Assembly (NCBI GenBank): GCA_964527215.1
Contig: CAZGNZ010000046.1
Span: 1-26,159 of the forward strand
Direction of reading: 5' to 3'
Origin: CAZGNZ01 sp964527215
GTDB taxonomy: Bacteria; Fidelibacterota; Marinisomatia; SCGC-AAA003-L08; JACNLC01
Length of the DNA: 26,159 nt
Part shown: in pieces, positions 1 through 6,543 of the stretch
Layout: each line of letters starts with the position of its first letter
Numbering within the stretch: the stretch's first letter is position 1
Made by a program: the position numbers and the translations under genes
Notes under the pieces: generated by a model
Database searches by the model: none
Seen by the model: only the letters and a program-made list of their open reading frames with translations
Told to the model about the DNA's origin: nothing

Positions 1-235
1 TATGAAGAAAAATGAGTGAAATCGTACTGGACAGTACGTTGAGAACATTTTTCGCGTTTAACGCTGTAGAATTGACCAAATCCATAATCGGAATAGAGTT
101 CTAATGAAATAGCCGGGTTACGATTGCGAATTACTGCTTCCCGGTTCAGTCATAAACATTGGGAGCACCGGGAACGCCGTAATTTATTAATGTTGTGATA
201 TGTTCAGTATGGAATATAATAATGTGCGACGTACG
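1..235. other. non-coding left flank
   Basis: I see no supportable gene here. The stretch is AT-rich compared with the desulfurase operon to its right. Open frames that cross it are out-of-frame shadows of the desulfurase-like segment at 236-423. Nothing resembling a tRNA or a clear terminator was found. Confidence 0.5.
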
Positions 236-423
236 GATTGTTGGCTTCCGACCCGCTGGCCGTGAATACGATTTCATCCGTTGTGCAGCGCAGCAGCCGA
301 GCCAGTTGATCCCGGGCCTTGGCAACGGTCTCATGGGCTGCCCGCCCATATACATGAGCACTGGACGGATTGCCGAAATGCTCCCGCAGATAGGGCTGCA
401 TGACTTCCGCCACCGCCGGATCA
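236..423 (-). pseudogene. degenerate partial copy of the adjacent cysteine desulfurase gene
   Basis: This segment matches 1336-1523 at a constant offset of exactly 1,100 bp, with about 14 mismatches in 183 aligned bases (roughly 92% identity) and no gaps. It encodes the equivalent of residues 22-83 of the intact enzyme (from DPAVAE to SGSEANN), still in frame and without stops, but with about 9 amino-acid changes. It lacks the N-terminal strand, the PLP lysine and the catalytic Cys, and similarity stops abruptly at both edges. It lies just downstream of the intact gene on the same strand, so it is either a relic of a tandem duplication or the remains of a second desulfurase gene. Most changes are non-synonymous, as expected for neutral decay. 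Confidence 0.8.
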
Positions 424-439
424 TATCCCGCAGCTCCTG

Positions 440-1585
440 CTACAGTCCGGGTATCACCTCCCGGAATTCAGCCAGAGCATTTTCGATATCGGTTTCTGTT
501 GTGAAACGGCCCACACTGAGGCGCAGGGTGCCCATGGCATATTCATCCGGCAGATTCATGGCCTGCAGCACCGCCGAAACGGAGATGCCCGCCTTGTGAC
601 AGGCTGCGCCCGCTGATGCCGCCACACCGGAAAGATTCTGCAGGATATCATCGGCCTTCAGCCCCGGGAAACTCACACTGCTGGTATTGGGCAGTCTTTT
701 CTCCGGGTGACCATTGATGCGGATGTCGGGAAACATCTTTCGCAGGCCGGATTCCAGCTGATCCCGCAGCTGCCGGCTGTGCTGAATCTGGTCCGGCAGA
801 TTGGCAAGCTGTGCCGCCGCCGCCCCCAAACCGACAATTTCCAGCACGTTTTCCGTCCCGGCCCGGCGCTTGTTTTCATGACCGGCCCCATGGATCAGCG
901 GTTCCGGTTCAAGACCCGCCCGAACCACCAGCGCACCCACACCCTTGGGACCGTAGAACTTGTGACCCGCCAGCGACAGCATATCCACTCCCAGTTCCGG
1001 CAGTGAGACGGGGATTTTGCCCACAGACTGGGCGCAGTCCGAATGCATCAGTGCGCCATGGGCGTGTGCCAGCTCAGCCATTTCGCGGATCGGCTGAATG
1101 GTGCCCACCTCGTTGTTGGCATGCATCACCGACACCAGAATCGTATCCCCGGAAAGTGCCTGCTCCAATGCGTCCGGTTTCACCATGCCGCAGGAATCCA
1201 CCGGCAGTCGCGTGATCCGGTAACCGTTGTTTTCCAGGTAGCGGCAGACATTCAGTATGGCCGGATGCTCGATGGCGGAAGTAATGATGTGACGGCCTTT
1301 GTTCTTCAGTCTGGCAGCCATGCCTTTCAGGGCCAGATTGTTGGCTTCCGATCCGCTGGCGGTGAAAACGATTTCACCCGGTGTGCAGCGCAGCAGCTGA
1401 GCCAGCTGATCCCGGGCCCTGACAACGGCCTCATGGGCTGCCCGTCCATATACATGAGCACTGGACGGATTGCCGAAATGCCCCTGCAGATAGGGCTGCA
1501 TGGCTTCCGCCACCGCCGGATCAACAGGTGTGGTGGCGTTGTAATCCAGATAGATGGGTAGGGAAGGTTTATGAGACTTCATCAT
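440..1585 (-). CDS. cysteine desulfurase, NifS/IscS family (class V aminotransferase)
   Basis: A PLP enzyme that removes sulfur from L-cysteine to give alanine and an enzyme persulfide for Fe-S cluster or thio-cofactor synthesis. The 381-residue length is normal. The N-terminus has the family LDYNATTP motif (about 13-20). The cofactor-stacking His is H107 (I-E-H-P), the PLP-binding Asp is D183 (H-S-D-C-A-Q), the Schiff-base lysine is K209 (A-G-H-K-F-Y-G-P-K-G), and RRAGTENV follows at 240-247. The catalytic Cys is C329 in a short A-S-A-G-A-A-C-H-K loop. The start overlaps the upstream stop by one base (TAATG), so translation is probably coupled. It is last in a four-gene minus-strand operon. 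No IscU, SufBD or IscA partner is visible, so whether it serves clusters or tRNA thiolation cannot be told. Confidence 0.93.
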   Translation of the reverse strand: MMKSHKPSLPIYLDYNATTPVDPAVAEAMQPYLQGHFGNPSSAHVYGRAAHEAVVRARDQLAQLLRCTPGEIVFTASGSEANNLALKGMAARLKNKGRHIITSAIEHPAILNVCRYLENNGYRITRLPVDSCGMVKPDALEQALSGDTILVSVMHANNEVGTIQPIREMAELAHAHGALMHSDCAQSVGKIPVSLPELGVDMLSLAGHKFYGPKGVGALVVRAGLEPEPLIHGAGHENKRRAGTENVLEIVGLGAAAAQLANLPDQIQHSRQLRDQLESGLRKMFPDIRINGHPEKRLPNTSSVSFPGLKADDILQNLSGVAASAGAACHKAGISVSAVLQAMNLPDEYAMGTLRLSVGRFTTETDIENALAEFREVIPGL

Positions 1586-2505
1586 TAATCCTTGACCGGA
1601 AACCGGCGGACGTCATTTAGAGATATCCGGAAAAGCTCACGCTGCTCGTTGGATATCCAGATATCTTCGTTTTTCAGGCAGATCCCTTCGCACTGCTGAG
1701 CCCGGATGGGCATCCGATATACTTTTCCGGAGAAAAATCCGCTGCCGGCCTGAGGGGGCTCAAACAGCCAGACCGCCGTGTAGGTCAGCACCGCCAGAAG
1801 CGACCCGTCCAAACGGGCATCCGCAGATGTGACCATATCACCCACATCATATTTTGACAGAAACGTCAGGGGATTGCTGATATCAGGTCTGATGTCCTTG
1901 AATTGATACAATTTCGTATATGTATCGCTGCGGTGTTTAGTCAGAAGGTACAGCGATCCGGCGGACCAGAAAAGGGCCTCGGAATCAAAGTTTTTCATCT
2001 GCGGCGGGAAAGCGGTCTGATCCGGGTAGTGAAAACGGATCGTTTCAGTCAACCGTGTGATTTGAGTGTGTCGGGGATCCGGTTCCGGCAGCACGTAAAC
2101 GGCCAGATCCCGGCGGGTGTTGGAATTGTTCCCGCAGGCCCCGATGTACAGATTGCCGGCATCATCCTGCGCTATATCCTCCCAGTCGATATTGACCGCA
2201 TTACCGATCGTTATACCATGGTTTTCATCCCCCCAGCTTGGATATATTGATTTTCCGTTCGGATCAATGGCAAATATCTGGGCCTTGTCGCCAGAATCGT
2301 TCAATGTCCAAAAAACATTCTCGAACTGACTGCTTGCCAGCAGGGCGGATGATTCGCTGACATCGGAATTCTCTATGCGGGCCACAGGGTGCAGACGAAC
2401 AGATTCGGATGAATAGGGCACAGGCGGAATAAAGGGATCGGACATTGTGCAGCTGTATGTGACAAGTCCCAGGATAAGAGCATGGAGGTTCATTTTCCGG
2501 ATCAT
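1585..2505 (-). CDS. secreted beta-propeller-like lipoprotein, function unknown
   Basis: A 306-residue protein with a short basic start and hydrophobic stretch ending at a possible lipobox Cys (L-V-T-Y-S-C, C19), so probably an envelope lipoprotein, although the lipobox is not ideal. The body has repeated strand-rich segments such as ESSALLASS, FWTLNDSGD, IFAIDPNGK, DWEDIAQD and NLYIGACGNN. I recognise this wording from uncharacterised bacterial proteins that resemble esterase-like phytase or SdiA-regulated propellers. No catalytic site can be assigned. It overlaps the upstream Nudix gene by four bases (ATGA) and the downstream desulfurase by one base, so it is firmly within the operon. Confidence 0.7.
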   Translation of the reverse strand: MIRKMNLHALILGLVTYSCTMSDPFIPPVPYSSESVRLHPVARIENSDVSESSALLASSQFENVFWTLNDSGDKAQIFAIDPNGKSIYPSWGDENHGITIGNAVNIDWEDIAQDDAGNLYIGACGNNSNTRRDLAVYVLPEPDPRHTQITRLTETIRFHYPDQTAFPPQMKNFDSEALFWSAGSLYLLTKHRSDTYTKLYQFKDIRPDISNPLTFLSKYDVGDMVTSADARLDGSLLAVLTYTAVWLFEPPQAGSGFFSGKVYRMPIRAQQCEGICLKNEDIWISNEQRELFRISLNDVRRFPVKD

Positions 2506-3071
2506 TTCAATAAAATCTCCTTCAGGCGATGGCGGCAGATGGCCCAGACAGCCAGGGTCATGCCGTCGAATATTTCGTTGTCTGCAATCATATTTTCAAT
2601 ATCGTGGAATGAGAAAGCCCGGAGCACAAACTCCTCCGAAGCATCCGGCTGAAATTCGCTGGAAGGCTTCAGGTGTGTGGCCATAAACGCATGACAGATT
2701 TCGTTGGTGACGCCGTTGTATGGATTGTATTGTCCAATAGGCTGCAGCCGTCCGCTGAACCCCGTTTCCTCTATCAGTTCCTTCTGGGCCACATCCGCCG
2801 GGATTTCCCCTTCCTTGATACCTCCGCCTGGAAATTCCCAGCTGAGGCGGCGGTTCAGATAACGGTACTGCTGCACCAGCAGGATTTTGTCATCATCGGT
2901 GACGGGAACGATAAAAGCAGAGCCGGCGGTATGGACGTAATAATAGGTGCCGGTGCCTTTGCCCGGTATTTCATATTCGTCGATTTTGTAGGTCCAGAAC
3001 GGATTCCGGTCCATGACTGCGGAAGACAGACAGGTCCAGGGTCTCGGTTCCCTGGTTTTTTTATTTTTCAT
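2502..3071 (-). CDS. Nudix hydrolase, ADP-ribose pyrophosphatase-like
   Basis: A 189-residue member of the Nudix family, which hydrolyses nucleoside diphosphates linked to another moiety. The Nudix box spans about residues 83-105 and reads G-x5-E-x7-K-E-L-x-E-E-x-G-F. Lys97 takes the place of the usual Arg; the metal-binding E98, E101 and E102 are kept. The lead-in (NPFWTYKIDEYEIP, then YYYVHT, then LLVQQYRY ... SWEFPGGG) is typical of NUDT5/ADP-ribose pyrophosphatase proteins, which suggests ADP-ribose or a nucleotide sugar as substrate. The gene starts 7 bp after the reductase gene stops and ends in an ATGA overlap with the lipoprotein gene. No strong Shine-Dalgarno is visible before the ATG. 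Confidence 0.9.
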   Translation of the reverse strand: MKNKKTREPRPWTCLSSAVMDRNPFWTYKIDEYEIPGKGTGTYYYVHTAGSAFIVPVTDDDKILLVQQYRYLNRRLSWEFPGGGIKEGEIPADVAQKELIEETGFSGRLQPIGQYNPYNGVTNEICHAFMATHLKPSSEFQPDASEEFVLRAFSFHDIENMIADNEIFDGMTLAVWAICRHRLKEILLK

Positions 3072-3078
3072 TCAGGGT

Positions 3079-3894
3079 TTACCAGAATTTTTCCAGGTGT
3101 ATTTCACCCATCTCTTTTCGTGTGTCTTCCCGAAAGCCGCGGTCGAGGAGCAGTTTAACGGCATCAGTAATCATGTGCGGATTGCCGCAGAGAAAAACGT
3201 GGGTGTTGTCCGGTGCGGGCTCAAATCCCCATTTTTTCGCAATCAGTCCCCGGCTCCACATTTCCTGTACAAAACCCACTTCACCGCCCCAGGGCGTGAT
3301 TTCTCGGGAGGTGTCGTTGATCACCGGGAAATAGTGGAAATTTTCCACCATGAGATCCAGGGTGGTCAGTTCGGAGCTGTAGCCCAGGTCCCAGGAATGC
3401 CAGGCGCCGTGCAGCACCGCAAACCGGCGGGGGCTGTTGGGTACGAGACTGGAGCGGATCATACTCATGTAGGGAGCCAGGCCGGTCCCCGTTGCCATGA
3501 GCACCACATTGGCATCTTCCGGAATTTTGTCCAGCGTGAACATACCGGTGATCTTTGTGCCCAGATGCACCTTGTCGCCTGCTTCAAGGGCAAACAGTCG
3601 GGGAGTGAGAGCGCCGGAGCGGACCAGCGTAACGTACAGCTCCAGGTACTGGTTATGTCTCGATGAAGAGGCGATGGAATAGGCTCGCAGGATCATTTTA
3701 TCCGGTTTGGCCGGTTCCGGTTCGGGGTCGGAAAGCGGGATGCGGGGAGCGCTGCCGGGCAGACCGACGACGGTGTACTGCCCCGGTTTAAAATCAGACA
3801 GTGTCCAGCCGTCAGGGGAAACCCGGATGATCATCAGTTCGGGGGTTACCAGCAGTTTCTGACTGACAACTGCATTCAGTTCACGTGGTGGCAT
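3079..3894 (-). CDS. fpr: ferredoxin/flavodoxin--NADP(+) reductase
   Basis: A 271-residue flavoenzyme of the bacterial Fpr type that moves electrons between NADPH and ferredoxin or flavodoxin in the cytoplasm. The FAD-binding motif is R70-A-Y-S73 in the N-terminal barrel. The NADP-binding half has the G-T-G-L-A-P-Y loop (136-142) and V-F-L-C-G-N-P near the C-terminus. The chain ends in an aromatic residue (E-K-F-W), as in Fpr proteins where the terminal aromatic stacks on the flavin. It is the first gene of a minus-strand operon with the Nudix, lipoprotein and desulfurase genes. Placing an electron donor upstream of a desulfurase is compatible with Fe-S cluster assembly, but that link is inference. 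Only a weak AGGA lies upstream of the ATG. Confidence 0.9.
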   Translation of the reverse strand: MPPRELNAVVSQKLLVTPELMIIRVSPDGWTLSDFKPGQYTVVGLPGSAPRIPLSDPEPEPAKPDKMILRAYSIASSSRHNQYLELYVTLVRSGALTPRLFALEAGDKVHLGTKITGMFTLDKIPEDANVVLMATGTGLAPYMSMIRSSLVPNSPRRFAVLHGAWHSWDLGYSSELTTLDLMVENFHYFPVINDTSREITPWGGEVGFVQEMWSRGLIAKKWGFEPAPDNTHVFLCGNPHMITDAVKLLLDRGFREDTRKEMGEIHLEKFW

Positions 3895-4316
3895 GGTGTT
3901 GATTTATCCTGAATTAAATTTTAAAAATGAGCTGAAATTTACATCCAAACCACCGGAAGTCAGCACCAATTTCAGGGAGGTGGGGTGCGACGGCAGAAGA
4001 TACTTAAGCTGTTTTCAGATGGGAGAAAATCTAAGGCATGTATCGGTTGTAACCATAATTGCAATAGAGCTGATTTCATGATTAAATTTGACGCAATCAG
4101 TAATCCTGAGCTGCTTTCATAAATATTTCCAAACAGATATCATATCAAAAAAAATGCTTTCACTCTCGCAGTCCTTCTTTTTCTGACTGCATCCATTCAT
4201 TCCGCGGCAGATAGAATAACTGTGCCCGGTATTTTGGACTCTAACCGAGTTCTTAAAATGCATATGGGATTTTTAGGTACTAAATAAAACGGTTGGGTGG
4301 CCATATAGTGGTAGTC
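3895..4316. other. intergenic region upstream of fpr, containing a possible gene relic
   Basis: This stretch lies between the start of fpr and the end of the Spy-like gene, both minus strand, so it should hold the fpr operon promoter. I could not pick out a convincing -35/-10 pair among the AT-rich candidates near 3900-3960. Plus-strand codons at 4144-4287 are described separately. No other gene is supportable. Confidence 0.5.
4144..4287 (+). pseudogene. possible start-less remnant of a small exported protein
   Basis: The plus strand reads I-K-K-N-A-F-T-L-A-V-L-L-F-L-T-A-S-I-H-S-A-A-D, a near-ideal signal peptide with K-K, a hydrophobic core and S-A-A, followed by 24 more residues and TAA. 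There is no ATG, GTG or TTG before it; the codon where Met is expected (4144-4146) is ATC, and an in-frame stop lies at 4120-4122. It could be a decayed gene with a mutated start, a gene that uses a very rare ATC start, or chance. The predicted mature part (RITVPGILDSNRVLKM) matches nothing I know. Confidence 0.25.
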
Positions 4317-4766
4317 TCAATCAATTCCTTTATCTTTACTTCTCAAAAATTTCACGTATTTTACTTTTTGATTTGGTGATAAATGATCAAGATAGTTGAT
4401 AAGTGCCTTGAGTTTTGCTTCTTTTACCTGGTGAGTTAATTCCAGGTAAAGGTTGGAACCGGATTGAATAATTTCAGGATCCGGTTCGGGTTTGATTATT
4501 TCTTGCCAAAAAGCTTCTATTTCAGTGCTATGTTTCTTTTTTAACTGGTTTGCTGTCAAATAGACTTCTCTGGTGATATCTATAAAAGCTTGCCTTTGAT
4601 TATCATTTAATTCCAAATCTTTTGTAATCTGGTTTAAAATACCAGATGGAGTAGCCAGCTTTCTAGCTGCGTGCCCGGAAATAATATAGCTGAGGATAAA
4701 AACAAGATTAAAACACAAAGACAGGACAAACAAAAATTTAAATAATCGTTTTTGAGTATTCATCAC
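4317..4766 (-). CDS. Spy/CpxP/CnrX-like periplasmic sensor protein with N-terminal anchor
   Basis: A 149-residue protein with one N-terminal hydrophobic segment (about 8-30) and a charged, helix-rich periplasmic part. It shows degenerate LTxxQ-type repeats, L-E-L-N-D-N-Q-R-Q (about 51-59) and L-S-P-N-Q-K-V-K near the C-terminus, as in Spy, CpxP and the metal sensor CnrX. Translation may start at GTG (4766), 9 nt after an AGGA, or at the ATG one codon later. It starts 3 bp after the anti-sigma gene stops, forming a sigma/anti-sigma/sensor cassette. By analogy with CnrYXH it may tell the anti-sigma factor about metal or envelope stress. The ligand is unknown. It is much more AT-rich than the genes to its left. 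Confidence 0.7.
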   Translation of the reverse strand: MMNTQKRLFKFLFVLSLCFNLVFILSYIISGHAARKLATPSGILNQITKDLELNDNQRQAFIDITREVYLTANQLKKKHSTEIEAFWQEIIKPEPDPEIIQSGSNLYLELTHQVKEAKLKALINYLDHLSPNQKVKYVKFLRSKDKGID

Positions 4767-4769
4767 ACA

Positions 4770-5213
4770 TCAAATTCCTAATAGGAAGGTGATTGGATCA
4801 ACATCAAATGCCATGGCCGAGCAAATAGCATTTAATGCGTATTCCTGGGTGCGGAACGTTTGAATGCCGGCTTTTACAGAACAGAATATAATCGAAGATG
4901 CAACCAATGCGGGAATAACCCAGCGAAACATACCTTGAAAAAACCAATCTGAATAGTTACCAAATACGCGGTCAATTTCATAACAGTCATCGGATTGTTT
5001 TTTGGCTTCCAATTGGCGTTTCAATGTAATATAAATATCCAGACAATCATCACAGGACGATAAATGCATGTGTATTTTTTGGGATTTGCGGCCCCCAAGC
5101 TTTCCTTCTGCCAAAGCGGACATTTCCATTTGATTAGGGCATTCACCCAAATTATTGGATGAGAGGGATTTGTATCGTTGCCATAAATTGTTTTCCTGAT
5201 CCATATCTTTCAT
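4770..5213 (-). CDS. membrane-bound zinc-binding anti-sigma factor
   Basis: A 147-residue protein with an N-terminal cytoplasmic ZAS-type domain: C25, then H50-x3-C54-x2-C57 (H-L-S-S-C-D-D-C). One transmembrane segment follows at about 98-116, and a short C-terminal periplasmic tail. Such proteins bind an ECF sigma factor and hold it at the membrane until a signal releases it. The ATG is preceded by GGAGA at good spacing, and the gene begins 16 bp after the sigma-factor gene ends. Sequence similarity beyond the metal motif is low, so the call rests on motif, topology and position. Confidence 0.8.
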   Translation of the reverse strand: MKDMDQENNLWQRYKSLSSNNLGECPNQMEMSALAEGKLGGRKSQKIHMHLSSCDDCLDIYITLKRQLEAKKQSDDCYEIDRVFGNYSDWFFQGMFRWVIPALVASSIIFCSVKAGIQTFRTQEYALNAICSAMAFDVDPITFLLGI

Positions 5214-5229
5214 ATTTTTTCTCCGATAA

Positions 5230-5814
5230 TCAAAGGATCGTTTTTAAACCCAAACTGATCAACACGAGGGTAATCCTCTTTTTTGCCATAAAATATTTCC
5301 TCAGTTTTTTGATTGCTTTATGACGCGTACTTCTCACGGATTGTGGTTTGATATTCAGTACCTTAGAAATTTCTTCAACACTCATATCGCGGTCAAAATA
5401 CATCTTCATTACCAGTCGTTGCCTGGGTGACAGCAATTTTTCAGGTATATCCGTATCATGGGAGGGCGTAACCGGCTTTGGTGCGAATTCATTTATTTTT
5501 GAAAGTTCCACGGTGTGGGGTGTCTTCATCAATCGGTTGGCATATTTAATGGCGCTGCGCATGGCAATAACCGTTAACCAGGTGGTTATACTGGCCAGGT
5601 CGGGGCGGTAGGACTTAAGTGTCCGAAAGTCATTCTTTACCAGAATCATGAACACCTCCTGGACAATTTCCTCTATGTCCAAAGGCTGCGCCCGGCCGAT
5701 ACGATTTGTTAGAATTCCCCGGGCTGCTGCGGCAATCACAGGCCTTACTCTATGAGTAAAAACCTGCCACTCACGGTCGTCCCCATTTATTAATCGTTCG
5801 AGATCGAACTTCAT
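5230..5814 (-). CDS. ECF-type RNA polymerase sigma factor
   Basis: A sigma-70 family protein of about 194 residues, the usual ECF size. Region 2 covers roughly residues 10-90, with the conserved D-I-E-E-I-V-Q-E-V-F helix and a W-L-T-V-I-A-M-R stretch. Region 4 covers roughly 125-180, with L-S-P-R-Q-R-L-V-M-K-M, M-S-V-E-E-I-S-K-V-L-N-I and the recognition-helix segment Q-S-V-R-S-T-R-H-K-A. A TTG two codons upstream (5820) is also in frame; the ATG at 5814 is preferred, although neither has a clear Shine-Dalgarno. It is first in a three-gene cassette with an anti-sigma factor and a Spy-like sensor and probably drives its own transcription. Its target promoters are not known. Confidence 0.9.
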   Translation of the reverse strand: MKFDLERLINGDDREWQVFTHRVRPVIAAAARGILTNRIGRAQPLDIEEIVQEVFMILVKNDFRTLKSYRPDLASITTWLTVIAMRSAIKYANRLMKTPHTVELSKINEFAPKPVTPSHDTDIPEKLLSPRQRLVMKMYFDRDMSVEEISKVLNIKPQSVRSTRHKAIKKLRKYFMAKKRITLVLISLGLKTIL

Positions 5815-5886
5815 ATGCAATCAAATTGTGATGACCATAAAAGTGGTCTAATGTCATCTCAGGAGCTTACTAAAGTCTTTTACGGA

Positions 5887-5983
5887 TTTCCGTTCAGACA
5901 CCGCTATTTATACCGTGTTATTTTTTATCATTTCAACCGTAAACCGGATCAAGTATTTATACACTTGTTCCATGTTTCCGTTC
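5887..5983 (-). promoter_or_regulatory. repeated GAACGGAAA motif upstream of the ECF cassette
   Basis: On the minus strand the 9-mer GAACGGAAA occurs at 5983-5975 and 5895-5887, 88 bp apart, both upstream of the sigma-factor start at 5814. The second copy adjoins an ACGGA...TCCGT dyad. ECF -35 elements often contain GGAA or AAC cores, so these could be autoregulatory promoter elements, but no matching -10 can be proved. Confidence 0.25.
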
Positions 5984-6007
5984 TTACAAACTATTATTGC
6001 CTGACAA

Positions 6008-6035
6008 GTCGAAAAACATCCCTAAAAATTTCGAC
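6008..6035. repeat. hairpin with 7-bp stem (GTCGAAA/TTTCGAC)
   Basis: A perfect 7-bp inverted repeat with a 14-nt loop in the sigma/TolB-like intergenic region, 15 bp before a second hairpin. Both flanking genes point away from it, so it does not terminate either of them. It may belong to an unannotated small transcript. Confidence 0.4.
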
Positions 6036-6050
6036 CGATCATATAAATAT

Positions 6051-6073
6051 AGAATGTTTCAAACAAACATTCT
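6051..6073. repeat. hairpin with 9-bp stem (AGAATGTTT/AAACATTCT)
   Basis: A perfect 9-bp inverted repeat with the 5-nt loop CAAAC. It is the second of two adjacent hairpins between divergent genes. No U-tract follows on the plus strand. Confidence 0.45.
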
Positions 6074-6250
6074 TTGCTGCCCGATAATCTGCACAAAAAG
6101 GCTGTAGCTCTTCTAATTTTCAGAATTTTTACCAAAATTAAATTATATTGGGATGTTTTATGTATATTTTGGCAATCACAGAGTAACACAACTTAATTTC
6201 TTTCGATTGTTTAAACCAAAATCATTGATATTGTTACAGGGGGAAAATAT

Positions 6251-6415
6251 ATGGAAAATCCTATAATTATTATCATTTTTAATAACTTACAACGAAATTG
6301 GTGTTGTTTTGGATACTGGGGTCGACACTGCAATAATGGAGTATCACTAAATGGTAAAACACATCAATATAATCAACAAAAAAAAGGATGGACTGGCATC
6401 ATGGGAAAGATTTGA
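6251..6415 (+). CDS. possible small protein of 54 residues, unknown
   Basis: An ATG preceded by AGGGGG with 7-nt spacing (6238-6243) opens a 54-codon frame ending in TGA. The product starts M-E-N-P followed by five Ile, then an aromatic/Cys-rich stretch (R-N-W-C-C-F-G-Y-W-G-R-H-C). The good Shine-Dalgarno is the main support. I do not recognise the protein, and the region is AT-rich, so it may be chance. Confidence 0.25.
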   Translation: MENPIIIIIFNNLQRNWCCFGYWGRHCNNGVSLNGKTHQYNQQKKGWTGIMGKI

Positions 6416-6543
6416 TCGTATTTAGTAAAATGTATCTGAGGGTTTTTTATTAATGATCCTTATTAAAACACCTGATATGATAAAAACATTGAAATATATA
6501 TGGTCAACATAACTCATAAAAAGCTTCAAAAAGGAAATATATT

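Larger units (their letters stand above)
5815..6543. other. 729-bp AT-rich divergent intergenic region
   Basis: It lies between the divergent sigma-factor and TolB-like genes. It holds two copies of TTTCCGTTC (5887-5895 and 5975-5983), two perfect-stem hairpins (6008-6035 and 6051-6073) and a possible 54-codon ORF (6251-6415). A 90-codon frame at 5815-6087 is open but has no ribosome site and no recognisable features, so I do not call it. Confidence 0.5.

Noticed and set aside
3893..4081. A 62-codon plus-strand frame upstream of fpr
   Set aside because: It overlaps the fpr start codon and presumed promoter, has no Shine-Dalgarno and shows no domain-like sequence.
5815..6087. A 90-codon plus-strand frame divergent from the sigma-factor gene
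   Set aside because: It starts one base from the sigma-factor start with no ribosome site, has biased non-protein-like composition and crosses both intergenic hairpins.
6302..6356. A frame reading I-G-V-V-L-D-T-G-V-D-T-A, resembling the Asp motif of subtilisin-type proteases
   Set aside because: It is only about 18 residues long, ends at a stop, has no other subtilase motif nearby, and lacks the expected D/N/H after the Gly.
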